This document shows positions 45,619-54,989 of a stretch of DNA of 64,000 bases, in pieces. This DNA comes from Photobacterium sp. TLY01 (GTDB lineage: Bacteria > Pseudomonadota > Gammaproteobacteria > Enterobacterales > Vibrionaceae). The stretch spans positions 1,054,001 to 1,118,000 of the forward strand of contig NZ_CP090365.1 of NCBI RefSeq assembly GCF_021432065.1. Direction: 5' to 3'. The notes under the pieces were generated by a model. The model made no database searches, was not told the DNA's origin, and saw only the letters and a list, made by a program, of their open reading frames with translations. The position numbers and the translations under genes are program-made. Each line of letters starts with the position of its first letter. Position 1 is the stretch's first letter.

Positions 45619-46401
45619 GCCTGGGTTCTGAGTGAAAAAACAAATTACGCCATAGAACTGCAAGAGAAGTTACTCAATACGGACATACTTTTCATACAAA
45701 AAAGCATAAATAATATTTCACAGCTACAATTCAGAGACACGCCAAATTTAATTATTATTGATGCCATCAACAATGATTTTGAGCGCATAACGCTCGCAAA
45801 AAATGCGTTATCATTTCGGTTTATTCTGCAACAGACAACACCTCCAGCATTCATTGCAATCATTAACAGTGAATTTGAGCGAAAAAAGCAGTTATTTGAT
45901 ATTGGTATTACTGATTACATCAGCTGTCCATTCATCAGTAAAGAGATAGACTATCGAATAAAACACATACTGCATACAGACAAAAACACAAAAAACACAC
46001 CGATAAAGAATGTTCCCTTCACTGAGAGAAGAGACATCGGTACGATCAGGCATTCCATGGATTCACAGCTCATACTAATTGAAAAGTGCATCACACACCT
46101 CAATGACGCGATATCTGAAGATATCAAGTTAGAGACACTCTGTCGGGTACTTGGTACAAACAGAAACAAACTGAACCAGGTGTTTAAAGATCATTTAGGC
46201 ATGACTGTCTTCGAGTGGTTGCGAAAACAAAGGATGCATAAAGCAGCAGAGTTGCTCGAAACATCATCACTCAACATTGTACAAATCGCAGAAAAAGTGG
46301 GATATATGGATTCGAATAACTTCTCAACTGCATTTAAGCGAATCTACCATCACTGTCCGAGTCAGTTTAGAAAGAATTTTAAATCCTCAATTCAGGATTA
46401 A
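45616..46401 (+). CDS. AraC-family regulator with degenerate receiver domain
   Basis: 261 residues counted from the TTG at 45616, which has no ribosome site; the real start is likely 45581 by way of the A8 tract. The N-terminal part (about 1-120) keeps the receiver-like order: NLIIIDAINN holds the strand-3 Asp, and GITDYISCPF stands where a receiver has the conserved Lys-Pro, with Cys in place of Lys; the acidic pair at the start is missing. The C-terminal AraC domain (about 155-258) has two helix-turn-helices ending VGYMDSNNFSTAFKRIYHHCPSQFR. It probably regulates the following small genes without phosphorylation. Confidence 0.8.
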   Translation: MAWVLSEKTNYAIELQEKLLNTDILFIQKSINNISQLQFRDTPNLIIIDAINNDFERITLAKNALSFRFILQQTTPPAFIAIINSEFERKKQLFDIGITDYISCPFISKEIDYRIKHILHTDKNTKNTPIKNVPFTERRDIGTIRHSMDSQLILIEKCITHLNDAISEDIKLETLCRVLGTNRNKLNQVFKDHLGMTVFEWLRKQRMHKAAELLETSSLNIVQIAEKVGYMDSNNFSTAFKRIYHHCPSQFRKNFKSSIQD

Positions 46402-46568
46402 AGCACCACAGAAATCACCATAAACCATGAGTCGCTCAAAGATTCAGGTGATTTTATCAAAGGAAAAGAGGCTAACATTGCCTAACATTAAATTGTTCTG
46501 AGAAAGTCATTTTCAACGTCTAAGAACAAGATAGGAAAATTCACTACAACGTCAAAAGGAACTTTATC

Positions 46569-46967
46569 ATGGCAATTAACGTACAACAAACAGGCCCCAT
46601 CAATAATTTATTCCCTGGCTCACCCAATGTGTTTAACAACAATCAGAAAGAAGCGGTTTACAATGTCATCGGACAACTGACCTATGCAGATATTTACCGT
46701 AATAATGCAGGCACCATTGTCCAAAACCAAATTATGCGTCTGGACATGCAGGGCACCTTTATGCAAGGTAACTATCGTTTTCATAATCTTCAGGTTCAGG
46801 TCAATGGCGTGAATGGCAATAGCACTGTTGCTCACGTCAATGTATCTGAAGAAACAATGACGAACGATCAACCCAATCAGCAAGGGGTATTAAGGAAAGT
46901 GCAATCAGCACTGAATCAAAGCTTTGATCATGCCGACAGCTATCAGGTGACGGGTACAGCGCCATAG
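46569..46967 (+). CDS. 132-residue protein of unknown function
   Basis: 132 residues, Asn/Gln/Val-rich, with no signal peptide or membrane helix. AAAAGGAACTTTATC precedes the ATG. Predicted beta-rich core (QVQVNGVNGNSTVAHVNVSEE). A terminator follows it directly. I do not recognise a family. It is the first target-like gene after the AraC regulator, from which it is separated by 167 bp. Confidence 0.75.
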   Translation: MAINVQQTGPINNLFPGSPNVFNNNQKEAVYNVIGQLTYADIYRNNAGTIVQNQIMRLDMQGTFMQGNYRFHNLQVQVNGVNGNSTVAHVNVSEETMTNDQPNQQGVLRKVQSALNQSFDHADSYQVTGTAP

Positions 46968-46994
46968 CCCATCCGTCTCCTGCCACAAGTAAAG

Positions 46995-47018
46995 AGCCCA
47001 TTCAATGGGCTTTTTTAT
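46995..47018 (+). terminator. terminator after the 132-residue gene
   Basis: AGCCCAT/ATGGGCT stem with a three-base loop and a TTTTTT tail. It makes the 132-residue gene a unit of its own. Confidence 0.85.
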
Positions 47019-47190
47019 TGAAAGAACAAAGTCCATCACATTAAAAAACGAACACCAAGATATCAAAAAGAAAATAAGGTATGAAACAAAGGTTTCCAGT
47101 AAAAAATAGTATTACCTTTAACGTGTGCCTGAAAACTCAAGCACCTTAACCAACGAATACAAACGTCAGTTAATCGATGAGGAAAATAAT

Positions 47191-47817
47191 ATGTCACAGT
47201 CACAAATCAACTTAAACTTCATTAACCGCTCTAATGATGTCAACAACAGCGAAGTGGTTATTTTCCAGAAAAATGTCGCCGAGAGTTTTGACGAAATCGC
47301 CATTGCCTGGCGTGTTATCCAAAACTGCGGGCGTAATGATAACCATCCTTTCGTTTATCCTTTGAAATTTGAAGTCTGCGCAAGTGACTCCTTTGGGAAC
47401 TATACCCCCCAAATGACAGCTTACGATGGTCAGGCTTATGAAATGGTCAAAGATACTTCCGGTGATGTCCTGCGGCTTGCCAGTTCACCCGCCGTATCTC
47501 AACAAGAAGTCGAAGTGCGTAATAACCTGAGCAGTGGTTCGATCAATGCCAATATCTATCGTGACGGAAAGCTGCTGGCTGCTAAAACCAATGTTTCTCC
47601 GGGTCAGAAAGGGGTTTTCCAATTCCATCCAAGCATTTTCGTCGGGGTTGTTTCCCAGGTGATCGAAGGGGAAGTGATGAATTCTGCGATTATCCAGCAA
47701 GTGAACACTGAAATTAACCTGTTCGGCATTCAAAGTGCCGATCTTGTGATGACCGGTGGTGGTTCAGGGCCAACAGCTTCACCATTTGAATTCCATCTGG
47801 AAAACATCAACAAATAA
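47191..47817 (+). CDS. 208-residue protein of unknown function, paralogue of the gene at 48496
   Basis: 208 residues from the ATG at 47191 (GAGGAAAATAAT before it; the frame opens at 47125). No signal peptide or membrane helix. Marked features are NSEVVIFQKNVA, IAWRVIQNCG, DSFGNYTP and a C-terminal DLVMTGGGSG...SPFEFHL. It aligns along its length with the 193-residue protein 1.3 kb downstream (IFQ-N, IAW-VI--C, HPF, D--GNY, TMTGG-pattern, SP-F). Probably beta-sandwich. I do not recognise a named domain. Confidence 0.8.
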   Translation: MSQSQINLNFINRSNDVNNSEVVIFQKNVAESFDEIAIAWRVIQNCGRNDNHPFVYPLKFEVCASDSFGNYTPQMTAYDGQAYEMVKDTSGDVLRLASSPAVSQQEVEVRNNLSSGSINANIYRDGKLLAAKTNVSPGQKGVFQFHPSIFVGVVSQVIEGEVMNSAIIQQVNTEINLFGIQSADLVMTGGGSGPTASPFEFHLENINK

Positions 47818-47830
47818 GCATCATTAACCC

Positions 47831-47876
47831 AGGTGTTACAGCTGTGACTGTAACACCTGCTTCAATTCCTTTTTTC
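47831..47876 (+). terminator. hairpin between the 208- and 190-residue genes
   Basis: Eleven-bp stem AGGTGTTACAG/CTGTAACACCT around six bases. CCTTTTTTC follows about ten bases later. It could be a partial terminator or a stabilising hairpin within the cassette. Confidence 0.5.
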
Positions 47877-47893
47877 TGCGAAGAGGCATGATC

Positions 47894-48466
47894 ATGACAG
47901 ACATTCAAACAACCTCAGCTTCTCACACTTGGCAATCTGGCGACTGGAAAGATAAACCCAATAGTCAAGCACCATATAATGGCATCCAGATCACCGGTAT
48001 TCCGCAATATAGTGATAACGGCACGTTTATCTCAGCAGCCATCACCATTACAGATTACACGAATAATCCGGCAGGTATCAGCAGTCATATTCAGGCATTA
48101 ACGACCGAACAAGGACAAACAGACATTCCTGCACCTGAAGCGCCGGTCGGTTCCGCTGAGCCTGAGGCTGACAAAAGCAGTGAAACATCAACTTCAGCGC
48201 CTGAGAGTACGCCAGATAACAGCGAGGCAACAACTGTCGCCACATCAGAACAAACCAGCACTGAGCCGGATAACAATCAGGATACACAATCTGATTCAAA
48301 TGGTGAGAGTAATAACGCCTTTACCGCCAAAGGATGGGTGGCACTGGAAAGTAATACCATGGACATTTTTCTTCGGGTTCATTTTATGTACGGTCTCGAT
48401 CCAGTTCAAAAAGAAGAACTCGGCTACATTATGGGCTTCAGTACTTTATTGAAAAGTAATGACTGA
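47894..48466 (+). CDS. 190-residue protein with acidic low-complexity linker
   Basis: 190 residues from the ATG at 47894 (GAGG seven bases before; an ATG at 47888 is too close to it). Three parts: a polar N-terminal domain (about 1-65, TWQSGDWKDKPN...), a Ser/Thr/Glu/Pro/Asp-rich disordered linker (about 70-140), and a compact C-terminus (about 142-190, GWVALESNTMDIFLRVHF). No signal peptide. Unrecognised; likely a two-domain scaffold or substrate-type protein. Confidence 0.75.
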   Translation: MTDIQTTSASHTWQSGDWKDKPNSQAPYNGIQITGIPQYSDNGTFISAAITITDYTNNPAGISSHIQALTTEQGQTDIPAPEAPVGSAEPEADKSSETSTSAPESTPDNSEATTVATSEQTSTEPDNNQDTQSDSNGESNNAFTAKGWVALESNTMDIFLRVHFMYGLDPVQKEELGYIMGFSTLLKSND

Positions 48467-48495
48467 TACGTTCGCCGTCCAGCGAAGGAGGAAGT

Positions 48496-49077
48496 ATGCA
48501 AACGGATATTTGCTTTCGAAATTTATCACTGAACACTCATTTACCGAGTGTCACCATCTTTCAGAGAAATCATCTGAATGAAGAAGCAAGGTCCATCGCA
48601 TGGAAAGTCATACCACACTGCCAGTACAGATGGCGTCATCCTTTCAGTATCGAAAGGAAATACAGTTACCGGCTCTGTGATGATCAGGGGAATTACAGTA
48701 TTGTCAGAGATTTATTTCCGGAGAAACTTCCCCATCACGACGAACAGGGCCTGCTCATTACTCAGGACACCAACATTATTTGTGTGAGGAAAACCATCAA
48801 TAATAAGTATACAGGCATTCAGTTACTGAAAAACAATCGCATCATTGCGGGTCACCCTTTAAGCACTCACTGCCACACGTCGTTTCGGCTGACAGACGAG
48901 TTTTATATCGCGGCAGATCTGCGGACATCACAAGGAAAGCGCATACACCCTATCAATATAAACATGAGTCTGGCAAGGTTTGATATTTACAACAAAACCC
49001 GCATCGACATTACGATGACGGGCGGACAACCGGGGGCTGAGTCCAGCCCCCTGACGTTTCAGATTGTATCTGTTTAA
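48496..49077 (+). CDS. 193-residue protein, paralogue of the 208-residue protein
   Basis: 193 residues with GAAGGAGGAAGT before the ATG. It shares with the gene at 47191 the pattern [25 protein letters not shown] and [20 protein letters not shown]. It is more basic and has more His than its paralogue. No signal peptide. Its TAA overlaps the stop of the convergent dsdA within TTAA. It closes the cassette. Confidence 0.8.
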   Translation: MQTDICFRNLSLNTHLPSVTIFQRNHLNEEARSIAWKVIPHCQYRWRHPFSIERKYSYRLCDDQGNYSIVRDLFPEKLPHHDEQGLLITQDTNIICVRKTINNKYTGIQLLKNNRIIAGHPLSTHCHTSFRLTDEFYIAADLRTSQGKRIHPININMSLARFDIYNKTRIDITMTGGQPGAESSPLTFQIVSV

Positions 49078-50417
49078 GAGACTATATCCACACCCGATTT
49101 GGCAAGGTACGACGCCATTTCTTCCGGTGGCACCATGCCACCGCCCGTTGCCCAGACAAGATGAGTGGCATTGCGCATTTTCTGCTGATCCAGCCGCATT
49201 CGAACGGCATAGTCATGCGCTCGGCTGACATGCACGGGACCGGGCATACCCGCCAAAGCAGACGGCTCAAGCTCAATGCCCTCACTGTGCGCTAACTGTC
49301 CCAGTAAACGGTACATGTGCGCATCCGACAGCGTGAAATACCCGTCCAGCATTCTTTCCATCGCCCGCCCCACAAAGCCTGACGCCCTACCCACAGCAAG
49401 ACCGTCGGCGGCCGTTAAGTTATCCAGGCCAATATCCTGGACAGAGATTGCATCGTGCAATCCTGTATGCACGCCCAGCAACATACAGGGCGAATGGGTC
49501 GGTTCCGCAAAAATACAGTGGACGTGATCGCCAAACGCCATTTTTAATCCGAAGGCAACACCACCCGGCCCGCCCCCGACGCCACATGGCAGGTAAACAA
49601 ACAGCGGGTGCTTATCGTCAACAGTAATTCCCTGCGCTTCAAATTGCTTTTTCAGACGCTCTCCGGCCACAGAATAGCCAAGAAACAAAGTCCGGGAGTT
49701 TTCATCATCAATAAAAAAGCAGCGCGGATCTTTCTCTGCTTCTTTGCGCCCTTTTTCGACCGCAACGCCATAATCCTGCTCATACTCCACCACATTCACG
49801 CCATGTTCTCTGAGTTTTTGCTTTTTCCACGCTCTGGCATCGGCTGACATGTGAACCGATACAGAAAAACCCAGCTTGGCACTCATGATGCCGATCGACA
49901 TCCCCAGATTGCCTGTCGAACCTACCGCTATACTGTACTGACGGAAAAAGTCCCTGAAAGTATCCGAATACAATTGACTGTAATCATCAGATACAGATAA
50001 CAGTCCGGCTTCTGTCGCCAGCTTTTCAGCATGCGCCAGCACTTCATAAATACCGCCCCGCGCTTTAATCGAACCGGAAATCGGCAGATGACTGTCTTTT
50101 TTCAGCATCAAACGACCCGCAATCTCAGTGCCATAATGCGCTTCAAGGCACTGCTTCATCGCTGGGATATCAACCAGCTCAGACTCAATGAAACCGTGTG
50201 TCTTTGCCGTTTCAGGAAATGCCAGGGCCAGAAAAGGCGCAAATCTCGCTAGTCTGTCACTGGCATCCTGAATGTCCTGAACATCCAAACCGACGTAAGG
50301 TAAGGCTTCACTGACACAGGTCACAGCCGGGTTAAACCAGCACACTTCCTCCAAAGCGATCAATTGATTGAGTAATGGATGATCAACCTTAAGCTTTTCC
50401 ACATCAATGAGAGTCAT
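49074..50417 (-). CDS. dsdA: D-serine dehydratase
   Basis: 447 residues from the ATG at 50417 (AAGGAACCTGCC upstream). PLP fold type [16 protein letters not shown] has the Schiff-base Lys, [13 protein letters not shown] binds the phosphate/substrate, and [15 protein letters not shown] is the PLP phosphate loop. It converts D-serine to pyruvate and ammonia. The usual dsdC and dsdX neighbours are absent. Its stop overlaps that of the plus-strand gene at 48496. Confidence 0.95.
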   Translation of the reverse strand: MTLIDVEKLKVDHPLLNQLIALEEVCWFNPAVTCVSEALPYVGLDVQDIQDASDRLARFAPFLALAFPETAKTHGFIESELVDIPAMKQCLEAHYGTEIAGRLMLKKDSHLPISGSIKARGGIYEVLAHAEKLATEAGLLSVSDDYSQLYSDTFRDFFRQYSIAVGSTGNLGMSIGIMSAKLGFSVSVHMSADARAWKKQKLREHGVNVVEYEQDYGVAVEKGRKEAEKDPRCFFIDDENSRTLFLGYSVAGERLKKQFEAQGITVDDKHPLFVYLPCGVGGGPGGVAFGLKMAFGDHVHCIFAEPTHSPCMLLGVHTGLHDAISVQDIGLDNLTAADGLAVGRASGFVGRAMERMLDGYFTLSDAHMYRLLGQLAHSEGIELEPSALAGMPGPVHVSRAHDYAVRMRLDQQKMRNATHLVWATGGGMVPPEEMASYLAKSGVDIVS

Positions 50418-50528
50418 GGCAGGTTCCTTCAATGTTGCCGACGATTGTTAACTGGCAGAGAAACCCCGATTCTATGCGGTGTCAAAGTGTCTGAAAAGAT
50501 GTCGAGACAGAAATCAAAAAAACAGCGC

Positions 50529-50553
50529 CAAAAAAGCCACCTTTCTGGTGGCT
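50529..50553 (-). terminator. terminator of the acidic lipoprotein gene
   Basis: Stem AGCCACC/GGTGGCT, five-base loop, and a TTTTTT tail on the minus strand, directly after the stop at 50560. Confidence 0.85.
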
Positions 50554-50559
50554 CACTTA

Positions 50560-51336
50560 CTATAGTGTCTCTTCAAGTGGCATGAGGCGCCATAACGTAG
50601 CGACACTACTGTCAGCAATAGTGACCAGATAATTGGTGTCGCCAACAATTAAAGTAAATAGAATAAATTGATAGTCATCGCGATCGAAAGTTGCATCTGA
50701 ACATCCTGTCACAGATGCAGCATCATCTCGGTAATAATGTTTTTTCTGGTACACAGTTCCTGAAATCGTACAGCCACCATTAATCGTAAAGTTGCCCGCT
50801 ACATCAATAGAAAATGTATCGCCCGTCTCTGAATTCGTATAAGTACCATCAAGGGTTTCAAGAGATAGACTGCCACTGTTTCGATCGAGACTGTATGACG
50901 TAAGTTGATCGTTAATAACGCCCATAAAAGAAACTGACTGCCGATAGAAGGTCAGCGTGACACTGTCTTCCATGTTCATGGAATACGCCGAGCTTGAAAG
51001 GTAGGAAATACCTGTTGCCGTCATCCTGGTACCACTTATCGTATGCGATGTATTCATCACAACAGCGCTGTCATCAGTATCCAGCAACACAAAACCACCA
51101 TCTTCAGTGTCTTCATCAACCATCATGACAACATTATTATCAACGTCGACATAAATGCCATCAATATCAATAGACGTTGTGGTATCTGAATCACTGTGAC
51201 TCGTGTCATTATTGCTCGTTGTGTTGCTATTATTCATCAGATTATCTTGGTTTATCACTGGCCCAGTGCTATCACCGCCACAAGCGGTCAACATTAAAGA
51301 CAGTAATACCATGCTTAACATTTTTGTTTGCTTCAT
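50560..51336 (-). CDS. acidic lipoprotein of unknown function
   Basis: 258 residues. AAAGGGATGCT precedes the ATG. The signal sequence ends in the lipobox LTAC, followed by GGDSTG (Gly at +2). A long Asn/Ser/Asp/Thr-rich low-complexity stretch (about 28-58) leads into a beta-rich domain with paired cysteines (GGCTISG and VTGCSDA). The protein is strongly acidic, as often in surface lipoproteins of marine bacteria. Unrecognised family. Own terminator. Confidence 0.75.
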   Translation of the reverse strand: MKQTKMLSMVLLSLMLTACGGDSTGPVINQDNLMNNSNTTSNNDTSHSDSDTTTSIDIDGIYVDVDNNVVMMVDEDTEDGGFVLLDTDDSAVVMNTSHTISGTRMTATGISYLSSSAYSMNMEDSVTLTFYRQSVSFMGVINDQLTSYSLDRNSGSLSLETLDGTYTNSETGDTFSIDVAGNFTINGGCTISGTVYQKKHYYRDDAASVTGCSDATFDRDDYQFILFTLIVGDTNYLVTIADSSVATLWRLMPLEETL

Positions 51337-51777
51337 AGCATCCCTTTTAAATATCTATTGATATAACCATTAATTTTTCCCATGGTTTATATGCGAACAT
51401 TTTCAATAAAAAATTAACTCAGGGAGTTCACACCTTATCTATTTAAACAAAACACATTTTAACTATGAATAAAAATACATTTATTCATCCGTATAAAAAA
51501 TATTCATCAAAGCAATGAAATAAATCAAGAGTCATTATGAATAAGACTAAAAATGTGTTTCGCTTCTGCAACGCATCGTCTGAAATGATTCTGCCGATCG
51601 ATAACAACAACTACTCAACAAGCACTGATTAGCAGTATCAGCGATACCGCATAAACTCAGACAGCCCAGACGCCACAAAAATAACACATAGATCACAATT
51701 TATTAACATTTATGCACACAAGCGCAAAGTAAACACTATGATTCCAACTCATCGGAGGTCTAACAAGGAGAGTTACA
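51337..51777. other. AT-rich divergent region between lipoprotein and lipase genes
   Basis: About 440 bp with divergent promoters. A 31-codon frame at 51537-51632 has AAGAG before its ATG, but nothing else supports it. The final bases include AAGGAGAGTTACA, the ribosome site of the lipase. No operator recognised. Confidence 0.4.
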
Positions 51778-52719
51778 TTGAAACAATTCATCAGTTTCTT
51801 CATCTGTTGTATCGCAGCCTTTACCTGTCAGGCTGGGAGCAGTACTACCGGTGTAGCAGGAAAAGGCTATACCGAGACCCAATATCCCATCGTCCTGGTT
51901 CATGGACTGTTTGGTTTTGATTCTCTGGCAGGGATCGATTACTTCTACGGTATCCCACATGCACTGAATAAAGACGGCGCGACTGTTTATGTTGCTCAGG
52001 TTTCTGCCACCAACAGCACTGAATTACGCGGTGAGCAGCTATTGGCACAAGTAGAAGACGTTTTGGCCATCAGCGGCGCAGAAAAAGTGAACCTGATCGG
52101 ACACAGCCACGGTGGGCCTACTGCACGTTACGTGGCTTCAGTAGCACCTGAACTGGTGGCGTCCGTGACCAGTATCGGCGGTGTGAACAAAGGATCGCGC
52201 ATTGCAGATATTGTCCGGGGCACAGTACCGGAAGGCTCACTGCCGGAAGGTATTGCCGTTGAACTGGCACAGGGACTGGTCACCTTGATCAATCTGTTGT
52301 CCGGCGGCAGTGAATTACCACAAGACCCGCTTGCCTCACTAGCCGCGCTCACCACTGAAGGTTCATTGGCATTTAATCAGAAGTACCCGGAAGGCATCCC
52401 CACCACCCGATGCGGTGAAGGAGATTATGTCGCCGACAATGGCGTGTATTACTTCTCGTGGAGTGGGACGAGCAATTTCACCAATGCGCTGGACCCGACC
52501 GATGCGGCAATGACAGTACTGGGTCTGGCGTTTGACGAGCCGAATGATGGGCTGGTCGGACGTTGCAGTTCACACCTGGGCAAAGTGATACGTGATGATT
52601 ATCAAATGAATCATCTTGATGAAATCAATGGCTTGCTGGGCATTACGCATTTGTTCGAAACCGCACCAACCACACTTTACCGCCAGCATGCGAACCGTTT
52701 ACAACAACAAGGCTTATAA
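51778..52719 (+). CDS. lipA: secreted triacylglycerol lipase (foldase-dependent, family I)
   Basis: 313 residues starting at TTG, fixed by AAGGAG seven bases upstream and by a Sec signal ending CQA. Alpha/beta hydrolase: YPIVLVHGLFGFD forms the oxyanion region; the nucleophile elbow is GHSHGG (Ser); an Asp in FDEPNDGLVGRCSSH and the His in MNHLDEINGL complete the likely triad and Ca2+ site. Two cysteines (TRCGEG and GRCSSH) can form the family disulfide. It should be folded in the periplasm by the next gene's product and secreted by type II secretion. Confidence 0.93.
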   Translation: MKQFISFFICCIAAFTCQAGSSTTGVAGKGYTETQYPIVLVHGLFGFDSLAGIDYFYGIPHALNKDGATVYVAQVSATNSTELRGEQLLAQVEDVLAISGAEKVNLIGHSHGGPTARYVASVAPELVASVTSIGGVNKGSRIADIVRGTVPEGSLPEGIAVELAQGLVTLINLLSGGSELPQDPLASLAALTTEGSLAFNQKYPEGIPTTRCGEGDYVADNGVYYFSWSGTSNFTNALDPTDAAMTVLGLAFDEPNDGLVGRCSSHLGKVIRDDYQMNHLDEINGLLGITHLFETAPTTLYRQHANRLQQQGL

Positions 52720-52722
52720 ATC

Positions 52723-53592
52723 ATGAAAAAGACCGTACTGTCACTCATTGGTGTAGTCGCAGCGGCAAGTGCGGTCTGTTTCTACGACCCAACGATCTCC
52801 GATGCACCCGCTATACAAGTGCCTTCCCAGCAAGACACCAAGGTAGACACTTATTCATCTCGCGATACGTTTGATTATTTTCTGTCAGGACTTGGAGAAG
52901 CAGATCTTGAAACCCTCAAGGCACATTTCAACACTTACAATGCCGGTCAGCCGAATGCTTATCAGCTGGACAACGACTTGTTTGAGCGATTCATTCAATA
53001 TCGGATGGCACTGAGCAATATTAACCCCGATACCCGGTATCCATTACATACGGAAAGCCTGCAGCGATTGAACGATCAGGTGATGCAAACCCAGTCTGCC
53101 TTTTTCAGTGCCGAAGAACAACAAAAGCTGTTTGGTGAAGAAAATATGCAGCGGCAACTCGCCTTGCGGCAACTTGAATTAAAAGATCACATGATCAATC
53201 AGGACGATTACGACGCTGCCTGGGAACAGGAAATCAATACCCTTCCCCCAGTCATGCAGCAGAGCTACCGAAATGCAGCAATTTTGTCTCAGCTTCAAGC
53301 CACAAACGGATTAGACGAACAGGAGAAGTATCTGAGACAACAAGCATTAGTGGGGGCAGAAGCTGCTGACAGGCTGGTAACTTTGCGTCAAGCACGTGCA
53401 GATTTTGAAATAAAGCTGGCGCACTATTTTCAGCAGCGAGATGTGATTTTAACGGATAACAACCTGGCAAAAGAACAAGCGCAGCAGGCGTTACATGAAC
53501 TCAGGCAGACCTCATTTTCCGCAAGCCAGATCCGACGTGTCCAGGCTCTGGAATCGATTCGGGATAATCAGCTCGTTGCTCAAAGTCAGTAA
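52723..53592 (+). CDS. lifO: lipase-specific foldase (lipase chaperone)
   Basis: 289 residues. An N-terminal anchor (about 4-20) and a short linker precede the foldase signature RDTFDYFLSGLGE (RxxFDYxLSxxGE type, about 47-59), then an all-helical body. Foldases wrap around the lipase in the periplasm. Its ATG comes three bases after the lipA stop, the standard arrangement of this pair. Confidence 0.93.
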   Translation: MKKTVLSLIGVVAAASAVCFYDPTISDAPAIQVPSQQDTKVDTYSSRDTFDYFLSGLGEADLETLKAHFNTYNAGQPNAYQLDNDLFERFIQYRMALSNINPDTRYPLHTESLQRLNDQVMQTQSAFFSAEEQQKLFGEENMQRQLALRQLELKDHMINQDDYDAAWEQEINTLPPVMQQSYRNAAILSQLQATNGLDEQEKYLRQQALVGAEAADRLVTLRQARADFEIKLAHYFQQRDVILTDNNLAKEQAQQALHELRQTSFSASQIRRVQALESIRDNQLVAQSQ

Positions 53593-53600
53593 ACAGAATA

Positions 53601-53624
53601 TGCCCCGGCTATCCGGCCAGGGCA
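53601..53624. terminator. hairpin between convergent foldase and RhlE genes
   Basis: TGCCCCGGC and GCC-AGGGCA-type arms with one mismatch around a short loop, between two convergent stops. No clear T-run on either strand. Confidence 0.4.
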
Positions 53625-53640
53625 AACTAGCATTAGAACA

Positions 53641-54834
53641 TCAGTCTTTTTTGGGACGTTTGTTTTTCGGAACGTAGTTCAGCACAGTGACAGGGACAGG
53701 TTTTTTCGGTGCGAAACCTTCGACTTCCCGACGCTCAATCAAATGCCCGAGACGACTTTCAATCATGCACAGGTTTTTGAAGTTATCTTTTGACACAAAA
53801 GAGATTGCTTCACCGGCCGCATCTGCACGTCCGGTTCGACCAATTCGGTGGACGTACTCATCTGCCGGGAAAGGCAAATCGTAATTGACCACACGTGGCA
53901 ATTCTTCAATATCGATCCCACGGGCACCAACGCCAGTCGCGATCAGATATTTAATCTTGCCTGCTTTAAAATCGGCCAGTAACTGTGCTCGTATCGCCTG
54001 ACTACGCCCGCTGTGAAACGCTTCGGCTTCAATACCGCGCTTTTCAAGCTGAGAGGCCAGCTTCGCTGCACCATGTTTGGTTTCAATAAAGATCAGCGCC
54101 TGATCCCACTGGTTTTCCAGAATCAGATGACTTAAGAGCGCAGATTTCTTGTCTTTATCGACCGTCACCAACCATTGCGTAATATTCGCTTTTGATGCCT
54201 GATTCGCCGCGATACTGATTTCGTACGGATTCTCGACGACGGATTTTGCCAGATCCCGCACCTTGTTCGACAAAGTGGCAGAAAACAGCAGAAACTGAAT
54301 ATTTTCCGGCAGACGATCCAGGATTTTATTGATGGCTTCGATGAAGCCCATATCCAGCATGCGATCGGCTTCATCCAGCACCACCATCTCGATCTCTTCG
54401 AAATATACAGCACGCTGACCATACATATCGATCAAACGGCCCGGCGTTGCCACCAGCACATCCACGCCATCGATCAGCCGTTGCTTTTGCTGCTGCTCAT
54501 CGACACCGCCATACATCGCCAGCGACGTCAAACCCAGGTGCTTACCATAATGGGTGACTTTTTCTTCCACCTGCATCGCCAGCTCACGGGTTGGCACCAG
54601 AATAAGGGCACGAACGCGCTTTTTACGCTGGGTCTGACCTTGACTCAGTCTTTCCAGTATTGGCAACACAAAACTGGCTGTTTTACCTGTACCTGTCTGG
54701 GCGGCAGCAATCAGATTCTGCCCTTCCAGTATCACAGGGATGGCTTTCGCCTGAATCGTTGTCGGTTTTGTGTAACCCAGCTCGGCCACTGCTTTATTCA
54801 GTGGTGCACTAAGTCCGAGAGTAGAAAATGGCAT
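53641..54834 (-). CDS. rhlE: RhlE-like DEAD-box RNA helicase
   Basis: 397 residues. Motifs: Q-motif MPFSTLGLSAPLNKAV, AAQTGTGKT (I), PTRELAMQ (Ia), ATPGR (Ib), LDEADRMLD (II), SAT (III), HRIGRTGR (VI). Motif V reads ATGVGARGIDI, with Gly where nearly all DEAD-box proteins have Asp (T-D-x-x-x-R-G). The tail is short and basic. CAGGGGCGATAC precedes the ATG. RhlE-type enzymes act in ribosome assembly. The window has a second DEAD-box helicase at 38116. Confidence 0.9.
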   Translation of the reverse strand: MPFSTLGLSAPLNKAVAELGYTKPTTIQAKAIPVILEGQNLIAAAQTGTGKTASFVLPILERLSQGQTQRKKRVRALILVPTRELAMQVEEKVTHYGKHLGLTSLAMYGGVDEQQQKQRLIDGVDVLVATPGRLIDMYGQRAVYFEEIEMVVLDEADRMLDMGFIEAINKILDRLPENIQFLLFSATLSNKVRDLAKSVVENPYEISIAANQASKANITQWLVTVDKDKKSALLSHLILENQWDQALIFIETKHGAAKLASQLEKRGIEAEAFHSGRSQAIRAQLLADFKAGKIKYLIATGVGARGIDIEELPRVVNYDLPFPADEYVHRIGRTGRADAAGEAISFVSKDNFKNLCMIESRLGHLIERREVEGFAPKKPVPVTVLNYVPKNKRPKKD

Positions 54835-54989
54835 GTATCGCCCCTGGTTGATCTGAACGCGGTAAAAGTAGAGCAGCCCCTACATCAAGCGCGGGAGTTT
54901 ACCACGGAGTCTGCTGACCAGTGAGAAGAATTATCTCCCGATTTCCCTCCCTGAATATTGAGAGGGAAGCCGAGGCTAAATCAAACCCT

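Noticed and set aside
51537..51632. 31-codon ORF with AAGAG before the ATG, between the lipoprotein and lipase genes
   Set aside because: Only a weak ribosome site; no membrane helix, Cys cluster or other feature. It might be real but cannot be supported.
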